In this document: in pieces, positions 55,815 through 64,000 of the stretch
Numbering within the stretch: position 1 is the stretch's first letter
How the letters are laid out: each line of letters starts with the position of its first letter
Assembly (NCBI GenBank): GCA_020912385.1
Contig: CP087216.1
Location: 2,046,001-2,110,000, forward strand
Direction: 5' to 3'
DNA: 64,000 nucleotides
Source: Neofusicoccum parvum
Taxonomy: Eukaryota > Ascomycota > Dothideomycetes > Botryosphaeriales > Botryosphaeriaceae
Notes under the pieces: model-generated
The model's database searches: none
Told to the model about the DNA's origin: nothing
What the model saw: the letters and a program-made list of their open reading frames with translations, nothing else
Program-made: the position numbers and the translations under genes

Positions 55815-57103
55815 GAGGGAGGTGGGAGGTAAAGTAGATTTACTTTCTGCTTTATCGTTCCATAGAGACACCTGTCTAAACTAAATCTTATAATTGTTTT
55901 TTCTTATAGATTCTTTCCAATATTTCTACTTATAAAAGTATCATATTATCTATTTTTCTTTTTTTTAGTAAGGGTGTATTCTCTATCTCTAACTACTTAC
56001 TTCTACTAGTTTTTTCTATATAGTTTTCTATTATTCTTTATCATTTTTAAAGTCTTTCCTCTTATATAAGCTTAAGTACTAGTAACTGATCCCCTATATT
56101 ATAGTTTATCTAGATGGATCTAGATAATAGATATCTAGATCTATTTAGATTCTCAGACGTGGCTTCTACCTCTTAGGGAGGGGTATATAGTTATCCTACT
56201 CTAATAGGATTTAATAGTGAATCAGACATACATCACCCATGATATCGATCCGCATCACCCTAAGCGCCTGTTTCCCTACGGTTGGTTTTACCCTGCGGGC
56301 TTCTTGGCCGTGCGGCTCTTCTAGCCTTGCGGGCCTTCCGCCCCTAGGGTTATAAAGCCCGTGCGGACTAAGGTTCGTAACATTGCCCGCCCCTTCATCA
56401 TCACTATCGCTGGCGAAGCACCGCCATTTCAAAATCAACTCCCGCCACCTTCAGAAAATTCCACGAACGGCCGTCGGCGTGCACCATTATGGTTTGCAGC
56501 ACCCGCATCAGCGCGAGCCCTATTCCTCCCAATCTGGTGTTCGCCCATCGACGATCCTCCCCCAAAGAGGCAGCCATTCCATTCCGGGTGGGAAGCAGGT
56601 GGGGCTACCCATCATCCGCACGCCTTCGCTTAAGAACAGAAGAAACAGAAGATTCAAGCGAAGCGTGGACGAATCTTTGGCCTTGCGTTCCAGATTACCT
56701 GCATCCCGCCATCCCGTCAATAAAGGCCACGAGAGAGCAGCAATCGGATGAGAGAAGTCCACTCGACCCCCTTGTCTGGAATATATGACGGGCATACAGC
56801 GGAGCGGAGAGAGTCCACATGTCGCGCGATTCCACCAATCGCGGCTGCGGGAAGCGTTTCAACGCGGCGGGCGGAAAGGTCGCAGAGGATTTGATTGTTT
56901 CTGATGCGGACACACGGCCCGGACCCAGTCTTGGCGCGTTTGATCAGCCGCTGTTCGGTAGGAGGGGCTTGGCGGGCGGGAGAGGGAAGCTGGTGATAAA
57001 TAAAGCGGGTAGCGGGAGACGTTATTAAACGTGCTTGTTTCCGTGCGGCAAGAACTCTTGTTTATACCACACAAACGGCGTCTTCCAGAAGTTAGACAGC
57101 AAT
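55815..57103. other. Intergenic with AT-rich patch and possible repeat end
   Basis: From 55840 to 56230 the DNA is strongly AT-rich with no coding content. From 56270 to 56390 a GC-rich stretch has repeated GCGGGC/GCCCG-type words and a TATAAAG, and could be the edge of an old transposable element; no termini or target duplication could be fixed. From 56700 on lies the promoter of the AA9 gene. Confidence 0.4.
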
Positions 57104-58016
57104 ATGAGGTCCGGAAGCATTGCAGCAGGCATCTTGCCTGTCCTGGCTAGCCTGAGCACTACAGTGCTCGCCCACGGGTGCGTACACAAGCAATTGTAAC
57201 ATGATCCAACGATGCTGACGCCAAATCAAATACAGTCATGTCCAATACCACGTCATGAACTCGGCCACCTACACCGGCTACCTCCCCGTCAAAACCCCCG
57301 ACTTCACCGCCGACCCACCCAGCATCGTTCGCAAAGTCGGCGGCAACGGGCCCGTCCTCGACATCGGCACCACGAACATCACCGTAAGCTTTATTTCTCC
57401 TAGCCACCTACGCAGAGCAAAAGAAAAAAGAGATGGAAGGAAAAAAAGAATAAGAAACCACGACTGACACCATCCCCAGTGCAACGTCGGCGCCGCCCCA
57501 ATCGCCGACGATGGCGTCTCCCGCGTGGGCGAGGTCGCAGCCGGCACCAACATCACCTTCCTCTGGAACGAGTGGCCGCACTCGGGGCCGGTGCTGACCT
57601 ACATGGCCAAGTGCGACCCGGACTGCGGCTCGTTCACGGGCAGCACGGGCGCGGTGTGGTTCAAGATCGACGAGTGGGGGTACGCGGACGAGACGTGGGG
57701 GTCGCAGAAGCTGGTCGACGACGGCAACGCGTGGACGTCGACGGTGCCGGCCTGCCTCGCGCCCGGCGAGTACCTCGTGCGCCACGAGATCATCGCCCTC
57801 AGCGACTGCAAGACTGCCGGCAAGTGCCAGTTCTACCCCAGCTGCGCACAGGTCAAGGTCACCGGCGACGGCGCCGCGGCGCCGAGCGGCGACGATGTGA
57901 TTGCGCTGCCCGGCGGGTACAAGGCTGACGATGCGGGCATCCTGTGGGATACGAACAAGCAGCAGCCGGCCGACTATGTGCCTCCGGGTCCGGTGGTGTT
58001 CCAGTGCCCGAGCTGA
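57104..58016 (+). CDS. Secreted lytic polysaccharide monooxygenase, AA9
   Basis: Copper-dependent enzyme that oxidatively cleaves cellulose or other beta-1,4-glucans outside the cell. Three exons, 57104-57177, 57236-57383 and 57480-58016, with introns of 58 and 96 nt, give 252 residues. The signal peptide (MRSGSIAAGILPVLASLSTTVLA) is followed directly by His24, the mature N-terminal His of the copper brace, in HGHVQYHVMNS. The codon for Gly25 is split by intron 1. The second brace His is in WNEWPHSGPVLTYMAKC, and the axial Tyr is in CQFYPSCAQVKVTG. Other family marks are GAVWFKIDEWG and PGEYLVRHEIIAL. There is no CBM1 or linker. Usually induced with cellulases on plant biomass. Regioselectivity cannot be read reliably. 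Confidence 0.95.
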
Positions 58017-58278
58017 AGGGATGGGGTGTGAGATGAGGGGGCGAAGCCAGAACGGGCGACACTTTGGTTTCTTGGACATATTTTGAGATTTAAATGGCAT
58101 TGAATGACTATTGGAAGTGACTATTGAAACTTTTTCGCACTTGGTTACAATCTAGATATTAAACTTGTACTCCTCAGCTTCCTGACACTCGTTTGAAATG
58201 ACAGGCTAGCCCATCTGGATTACCCTTTTCCTTCTCTTCCGGGAGGCACCCGCTCCTATTGTTTAGGAAACCCCAAAC

Positions 58279-59016
58279 TTAGACCATGAAGCCAGCGAAG
58301 GCGAAAGCAGCAGCACCGACCATGCCCATGTCAGCGGCATTGATGTAAGCAGCGCCAGTGTACTGGACAACACCGCTCGTGACCGGGGTGCCGGCGCCGC
58401 TGCCGCCGGAAGAGCCCTTGCTAGAGGCGCCAGGAGTGGTGATGGCAGAGCCAGTGCGGCTGCGGGAGGAAGCGCCCGGGGTAGTGATGCGAGAGGCCGA
58501 GCGAGTAGAAGAGCGGCTGCCAGTGATAGAGCGAGTTCCAGTAGCAGGGCGGACAGTCGAGGAGCGGGTGGCAGAGCGAGTCGCAGAGCGGGTCGTGGAT
58601 CCGGTGTTCGGGCGGGTGGCGGTAGAAGTGCGAGTGGTGGTGCGGGACGTAGTGCGAGTGGTCGTCGTACGAGTGGTCGTGCGAGTGGTCGTGACTGAAC
58701 CGGTCCTGGAGCTGGAGCTCGAGGTGGTGCTGGAAGCGCTCGTGCTGAGCCAGGAGTAGCCGTTGGCAACGCAGCCGACGAGGTCGGCAACGCAAGAGGC
58801 CTGGTTGGCGTTGGGAGCAACGCGGCAGGCGTTGTAGGTGGTCTGGCATGCCTGGCAGGTTGCCAACGAGGCAGCGCAGCCAGCCCGGTTGTTGAGACCG
58901 GTGCGGCAGGCTGCATCCTTGGCACTGCAGTCGGTGGCAGCGGCGATGTCGATTTGAGGCATGGCAGCGGCGAAGGCCAGCTGGGCAGCGAGGGTGGCGG
59001 CGATGAAGAACTGCAT
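58279..59016 (-). CDS. GPI-type cell-surface protein with duplicated Cys module and Ser/Thr/Arg repeats
   Basis: Single-exon gene of 245 residues; start ATG at 59016. Signal peptide MQFFIAATLAAQLAFAAA. Eight cysteines at 30, 37, 47, 54, 57, 64, 75 and 82 form two copies of C-x6-C-x9/10-C-x6-C separated by two residues, suggesting two disulfide-linked helical hairpins. Residues 90-215 are Ser/Thr-rich with regular Arg (TTTRTTTRTTTTRTTSRTTT, and ATRSATRS) and two ITTPGASS repeats, a likely O-mannosylated stalk. The C-terminus ends in a hydrophobic stretch (GMVGAAAFAFAGFMV) after small residues, consistent with a GPI-anchor signal. Spacing differs from CFEM domains despite eight Cys. Probably a cell-wall protein; the role of the Cys module is unknown. 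Confidence 0.82.
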   Translation of the reverse strand: MQFFIAATLAAQLAFAAAMPQIDIAAATDCSAKDAACRTGLNNRAGCAASLATCQACQTTYNACRVAPNANQASCVADLVGCVANGYSWLSTSASSTTSSSSSRTGSVTTTRTTTRTTTTRTTSRTTTRTSTATRPNTGSTTRSATRSATRSSTVRPATGTRSITGSRSSTRSASRITTPGASSRSRTGSAITTPGASSKGSSGGSGAGTPVTSGVVQYTGAAYINAADMGMVGAAAFAFAGFMV

Positions 59017-60597
59017 TTTGAAGGATTGGGTTGGATGAGGAGATTGGATGAGGAGATTGGCTGATGGGATCGGAGAGCGAATGGATTGATTGAAGTGCTG
59101 GAAGCTGGAGATTGTTGCTGATGAGAGAAGATAGCTGTTGATGATGTTGCTCAGAGGACCGGCGGAGTGCTGGCTTTATAGGCCTGGGAGTAATGGTGAT
59201 AGCACGTAGCATCGAGGCCCGATTGGCAGTAGGTGTGCACCTTGCACGGAAGTGACAGTGGAGTTGCGGGTGCAAAGCTACGTCGAACTGAACGCGGTGT
59301 AATGAAGCTACAGAATTGCCGAATATGGAAGAAGCACAGGCCGCGGCGGGCGCCGGCGGCTGTGGGGAAAGCACTTTCTCATTCCGCCGTGCAAGCTTAA
59401 ACGAATGCAGAGCACCACATGTGAGCCTCAGGGACGTGGGGTGACCCCACATCTTCCGAAATCGTGCCGCAAATTCCTCTGGACGAGAAGAATGTGGGTA
59501 AAGGCTTAGCCAAGCTGTCAGAGCGGTTTGTATCCGTTCGATTTCTGAGCTTCTTGCGGAGGCTACTCCTCTTCTCATCGTGACTTTCCAGAGGCAGATT
59601 GTGTGCCAAGCCCTCTCCCGCGGTCACATCTTCGGCTTTGCATGTGGGTTGATCACGCTGCAAAGCATTCCTGCGGTATTCCGACATTACCGTGCTGCTT
59701 TCAAACTTCGCCACATTTTTTCACCGGAATGGCCACATGCAGATCGCTTCCATAGCGGAATAAAAGAGGATCTGGAAGTCCTTTCGAAGGGGGTTTAGCG
59801 CTCTGCATTCTGTTACTGTTCTGCACCTGGAACATGATTGGTCGAGGCGTCAAAGGTCTGTCTGTTTGTAAGGCGGGCGTCACAATAAGGTCTTGTAGCT
59901 CTATTAAATGGCCCTGAATATTTCTGAATCGCATTTCAATTCCGGGATCAAGCAGTGCTTTGATGGTTGAAGCATCATCTCGATGACTCAAATGACCAGT
60001 CCCCGCAGCTTACGCCGCTTCGTATCTTGCCGGTAGCCATAGAGCATTGCAGAGCATCTAGTAGCAGAAAATGAAGGTAGAATTAATGTTGTTCAATTTG
60101 CCGAAAATGTGTGAAACTCGAGCATGTTATCATGACATGTAAGATGGGAACATTCTGAGGGCGATGCTGTGGGGCAAACACCACCGAACGTTGCCGCATA
60201 ACCGCCTACACTATCTGCAAAGCGAGACCTTTCTTCCTGTCTCGATTGAAATACATCGAAGATGATTCAATCTCCACATGCAATATCACGCCTTCTTGCG
60301 GAGCAAAATCAGGATATGACGACGCTTTGCGTGAGCAAGCTAAGCCCTGATTGGCAGGTGAACATATATCGAGTGGACCACACGACCTGCTGGCAGCACT
60401 CCACCCTTGCCAGTATGACGTGATAAGACGAGGAGTATAAGTAGCAGTCAGATAACAAGACTTCGCGCATCTTGGCTTTTGAGCTTGTTAGTTACAAGCA
60501 TTCTTGTGCTGTTCTCTTGGACCTCACAGTTTTTGTCGATAAGCCTTTCGAATTTCAGTGAACAGTTCTCACAATAATAACTTCGTCAACCTTCAAC
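59017..60597. other. Divergent intergenic region, nothing recognised
   Basis: About 1.6 kb between the divergent GPI-type gene and the microprotein gene. A TATA-like GAGTATAAGTA near 60431 could serve the plus-strand microprotein gene. No coding motif recognised. Confidence 0.4.
59174..59180 (-). promoter_or_regulatory. TATA box of the GPI-type protein gene
   Basis: Minus-strand TATAAAG, 158-164 bp upstream of the start codon at 59016. Confidence 0.45.
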
Positions 60598-61064
60598 ATG
60601 TCCGATGTGGGTCCACCAATAGTCTCATTATTTTTCTCTAGCCTTTTTCTCATATGTCCAATACACATGAAAGCGAACTCTGACGTTGTGTTGTGTCTAT
60701 CCAGACAAATGGTGATCCCGCAGCCCATCTCGCGAGGCACTCAAACCCCAGGCTGGTGCGTCCACCACCGTGCATTTCAAACCACCACATCCAACCCGAA
60801 CATGAACAGACGTTGTCACTACATGCAAACGGTCATAAGTAATCCGTACATTGACTCACATTTGACATGCATGGTTCTTCCACATAGCCTGCTCAAGCTT
60901 TTCAAGTCGGCGACAGCGTCCAAATCACGTCCGAGACTCAGCCACAGACGTACGTCATTTCCAAGGCCCAGATCAAGAAGCCAGAGCGCGTATGGACGTA
61001 TGCTCTGAAACAAGATGGACAAGAGGACATTAAGTGGATTGAGGAAGCAGAGCTCAAACAGTGA
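60598..61064 (+). CDS. 78-residue Tudor/SH3-like microprotein
   Basis: Best model has three exons: 60598-60606 (only MSD), 60705-60755 and 60888-61064, with introns of 98 and 132 nt (GTGGGT and GTGCGT donors), all in phase 0, giving 78 residues. The last exon is convincing: PAQAFQVGDSVQITSETQPQ, then TYVISKAQIKKPERVWTYAL and KQDGQEDIKWIEEAELKQ, a small beta-barrel of the kind seen in fungal Tudor/SH3-like small proteins (hydrophobic-V-G-D-x-V start, W-x-Y-x-L strand, closing W/E-E-A-E-L). The first two exons rest on splice logic only. It is separated by 139 bp from the convergent Nse2 gene. Function unknown; a binding module acting in trans would be a reasonable guess. Confidence 0.55.
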
Positions 61065-61203
61065 TGGGTGGGTGCATGGAGAGTAAGTTGAGGATGCATT
61101 CTCTGGGTATCTCAATATAATATGAATCTGGTGGTGGACTCCTCCTGACGCTTCACTGCCTTATCTTCGCTGGTGCATGTATTCTCTCATCAATAGCCTA
61201 TCC

Positions 61204-62590
61204 TCACTCTTCATCACTTTCACTCCCCAAATCCACGATGGTACTCTCCATCGTTCCGTCCAAGCCCATACTATCCCTGCTCGATTCAACATTCGAGCTT
61301 CTCACGAGTCCACTCATCCGCTCCATCTTGGGAACAACCCGCTGGCTTGCTGGTTCATCCACATCCTCAAACCCATCACCATTATCCGATGGTATGATTT
61401 GCGCGTGCGAATCGTCTGCGTCTTCATCGTCAGAGTCATCAGCCATTTCGCGCCGACGTTTCTGGATGCGCCGGATCTTGTGGACGAGGGAGGGGTCGGA
61501 TTGCAGATCTGTGAGAACAAGCATCTACGGGGATCAGGTCAGCTGGATCCAACATCGTGCCATGGTGGCAGATACATACCTTATCACACCCAGTAACAGG
61601 ACATTGCACCGTGCGAAGTCCGTCTCTCGCGCCTCGTCTGTTGCTTCCGCCTGCAAAAGCATTGCTGCTTCTGATAAGCTCTGTGATAGCTGACCTTTCG
61701 AAGGTGTGCGGGCATTTTGTGCTCGTGAGAGGATCTCTGAGCTCTTGTAGCGTGAGCGGGCATTTCGTACTGATGCGTTCACCCGCAATGGCGATATCGT
61801 CGTCCGAGTCATCTCCTCGTGCTTCCGTGATACCGGGAGCTGGTGCTCCAGGGCTCGTGAACCATCTGCTTGGATCAGGCACTCCTGGACCCTTTCCATC
61901 AAGGTATTGACCATCGTAGACAGACTTCTTAAAGCTTATGTAGTCATTGTGTTCCGAATAGCGGATGGGGTGAGATAGCGACTGGTATTTATCCTTTTGT
62001 GCCTGTAGTCGTTGCTGGAAGATGTTCTTGGGCACTATGGCCTGCACTTGCTGTGTCTCACCAGGAAGTGTGGGATCGTATTCGGTCATCTCGTCATCAT
62101 CGCCATCACCGCGGCGGCGCTGGGTCTGGGTGAGACGCTGTGAGGCGGTTGCGTTGGCAGCTGCTTGTGCCTCGACATGTTCGACACTGTCCTGTAGGAG
62201 GCCAGCGACATGCTGAGCATCGATGGTCTTGCGCACAGTTTCTTCCATGCGCTTTGTCATGGCGGTGACGCGAGTGTCGAAGTCGTCGAGATGGCGGGCG
62301 CGTTGCTCATCTACTTCAGTCAAAGAGTCGGGATGCTTCTGCTTGCGCTTGAGATCCCTACCCTTGCGGTCGGTCAGGCGCTCGTTGATTTGAAGGACGT
62401 TGCTGTTTAAAGCTAGGGCAGCCTGGCGGAGATGTTCCTCGAGCTTGCGGTGGTTGTGAGATTGCAGCATGTTGTGCAGTGCGCGCTGGCCGGCGGCGTT
62501 CATAGGGTATTCCGGTGCTTGGTATGGCGGCAGAGCCATGGTGGCAGAGCCACTGGGGCCTGCAGTCGACGATCGTGCGCGTGTGGCCAT
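61204..62590 (-). CDS. nse2: SUMO E3 ligase Nse2 (Mms21) of the Smc5-Smc6 complex
   Basis: Nuclear E3 SUMO ligase subunit of Smc5/6, used in recombination repair and replication-fork stability. Two exons, 62590-61580 and 61524-61204, with a 55-nt phase-0 intron inside the SP-RING, give 443 residues. The N-terminal 270 residues are helical (AGQRALHNMLQSHNHRKLEEH, HLDDFDTRVTAMTKRMEET) and would pack on Smc5. The SP-RING spans about residues 275-345: CPLTLQELRDPLTSTKCPHTF, ERSAITELI, VQCPVTGCDK and, across the intron, MLVLTDLQSDPSLVHKIRRI. The zinc ligands are the C-H-C-C of the SP-RING type. An acidic tail (ADDSDDEDADDS and a DLGSESDEE end) contains short hydrophobic-acidic stretches that may act as SUMO-interacting motifs. 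The ATG at 62590 opens MATRARSSTAG. Length is within the fungal range. Confidence 0.88.
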
Positions 62591-63062
62591 GATGGATGGT
62601 CTTGTCCGGCGTGGGAGCAGAGAGCAGAGAGCAGGCGCGCGCGGAATGTGGGGAGACGCGTCGCGATGGCGCTAGCCGCTCCTGGAGTAGCGCGTGCCAC
62701 CCATCTTCACTCCGTTTCTCCGTTTGCATCGCCTTCTCTCCGCTCTTCACTGCATCGCAGATTGGACTTTTGCATTCTGCTGTCGCCGCTATGAGCGAGC
62801 TTCATCGCTTGATTGGCTCGAGCTATCTTGCACTGTCTGGAGAGACGCTGCCACTGCAAGCTGACACCGCCCCGTATACAGGCAGCCACCAACACTTCCA
62901 AGCCACATCGGTGACCCTCCTTCGAGACACCGCCACTGCACCATTGAGCCGTGACATTTGAATCTGACTCATCCTGATTTTGAATATAGGAGAACTGACT
63001 CCGTACTACATTCGAAGGACTTACTCCACGTTTTCTCATTCCTCTTGTGTTAATTTCTCGTG
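62591..63062. promoter_or_regulatory. Bidirectional promoter region of nse2 and a 2EXR-like gene
   Basis: 472 bp between two divergent start codons (62590 minus, 63063 plus). Pyrimidine-rich tracts occur near 62710-62750 and 63030-63060. No TATA box is evident for either gene. Confidence 0.45.
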
Positions 63063-64000
63063 ATGGCTACTTCAGATCTCGAGAGCTTTGATCTCTGCAG
63101 CGTGTCGGACTCGGACGATGCCTTTTCTTTTTGCGATATCGAATACCCAGTCACTTCATCCACCCGAAAAAACAAAGTTCTCAATCTTCGGTATAGCTCC
63201 CACGTCTCAGTTCTTGCAAGTCCCTAACCATGCTGCCTCTGAAGTATCACACCGCGACTGCTCCGCCTTCCCCGTGAGATCCGCGACACCATATGGCATC
63301 TCGTTCTGGTCGAGCCGCCATATTGGCGTAGACTCCATAAGCCTTTATGCGAAGCGAACCCCAACCACGAAGACCTCGAGACTCCAATCCGCTCTTCCGT
63401 CATCCCACGCCCTATGCACGACAATCTCCCTCCACCACCCTGCCGATGCACAAAGCGAGCCAATCTCAGCTTGCGTCGTGTATGCCGCCAGATCTACGCC
63501 GAGTCTACCGATGTCTTTTACAAGAACAACGTCTTCTTCTTCGACGATAACAACCTTCTTTCAAAGTGGATCCGTTGCCTGACTCCACGACAGCGCTCAA
63601 TGGTCTACCACCTCTCAGTCGTGAGGCCTTTGAGCAAGTCAAAATCATCTGTGTATAAGAACATCAAGCTGTTGCCTGAACTGCGTACCCTTGATCTCGA
63701 TAGACGGTTTGACGGAGGAGATGAGCTGGAGCGAAACGAGGAGCGAGCATGGGAATTCCTCAGCCAACTGCAACACTTGGAGCGCCTACGCCTCGTTGAC
63801 GCCGGATCATATCGTCTAGCGCGAACTGACACCTGGAGCTATCCCCGGGAGACTCTGTGGCACGTGGAGTATATGGACCTGACGGATAAAAATTACGGTG
63901 GTCTGGATCTTTGGGACACAGTGCATCATGACGCCCCGCGGGAACGTGCATGCGATCATGTGGAACATGATAGATTTCGAAAGCCGTCCAATCTCTCCGA
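63063..64000 (+). CDS. F-box/2EXR-like fungal protein, truncated by the window end
   Basis: Exon 1 is 63063-63190 (MATSDLESFDLCSVSDSDDA). A 54-nt intron (63191-63244) has donor GTATAG and acceptor AAG. Exon 2 runs open from 63245 to the window edge, at least 294 residues in all. The 2EXR-type motif follows the intron: RLLRLPREIRDTIWHLVLVEP. Further blocks are LRRVCRQIYAESTDVFYKNNVFFF, then WIRCLTPRQRSMVYHLSVV and LQHLERLRLVDAG, the usual order for fungal 2EXR/F-box-like proteins (motif, then R-Q-I-Y-x-E, then hydrophobic repeats). It is not an obvious close paralogue of the 14-19 kb array, although the fold class is the same. The C-terminal end is outside the window. Function unknown. Confidence 0.75.

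Noticed and set aside
56270..56400. GC-rich repeat-like stretch with TATAAAG, possibly an LTR end
   Set aside because: No matching start terminus, target duplication or second copy could be found in the window.
1..64000. CRISPR arrays, rRNA and tRNA genes
   Set aside because: No regular spacer-repeat structure and no T-loop plus acceptor-stem arrangement was found on reading both strands; the organism is a eukaryote.

Overview
The window is nuclear DNA of a filamentous ascomycete (Pezizomycotina). Genes are split by short GT-AG introns, mostly 49-125 nt. They sit on both strands without operons, and the products are typical fungal ones. Three secreted plant-polymer enzymes (a PL3 pectate lyase, a GH29 alpha-L-fucosidase and an AA9 polysaccharide monooxygenase) point to a plant-associated or plant-pathogenic lifestyle. 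A Dothideomycete such as a member of the Botryosphaeriales would fit, but that is inference. Exon boundaries were worked out by hand from splice signals, reading-frame phase and family resemblance.

Layout. 0.1-5.5 kb: pectate lyase (-) and fucosidase (+). 6.8-7.9 kb: wreck of an MFS transporter. 10.9-12.3 kb: disordered, probably nuclear protein with polyQ. 14.1-19.0 kb: tandem array, all on the minus strand, of three related F-box/2EXR-like genes, the third decayed. 19.4-20.6 kb: NmrA-like reductase. 22.2-23.4 kb: mitochondrial 2-oxoglutarate/malate-type carrier. 25.5-29.9 kb: transposon-scarred stretch with a conserved gene split by a 544-bp hAT-type MITE (8-bp target duplication), a degenerate coding remnant and a 431-bp solo LTR (5-bp target duplication). 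31.6-37.8 kb: cytochrome P450, C2H2 regulator and DUF1772 (anthrone-oxygenase-like) protein side by side, resembling part of a small secondary-metabolism locus. 38.6-39.3 kb: 5'-truncated LINE with a perfect 15-bp target duplication. 39.3-51.1 kb: gene-poor, with one small conserved gene at 43.9 kb.

51.1-58.0 kb: Cys/His-rich protein (-), a Rossmann epimerase that appears to be spliced to a DUF3237 domain (-), a divergent glutathione-S-transferase-like gene (+), then the AA9 enzyme (+). 58.3-64.0 kb: GPI-type cell-surface protein with a duplicated four-cysteine module (-), a 78-residue Tudor/SH3-like microprotein (+), the SUMO ligase Nse2 (-), and a further 2EXR-like gene (+) that runs off the window.

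No complete biosynthetic cluster, CRISPR array, rRNA or convincing tRNA was seen. The most interesting items are the candidate epimerase-DUF3237 fusion, the hAT insertion whose removal restores one continuous frame, the P450/C2H2/DUF1772 neighbourhood, the tandem 2EXR-like family, and the three mobile-element insertions with readable target duplications.
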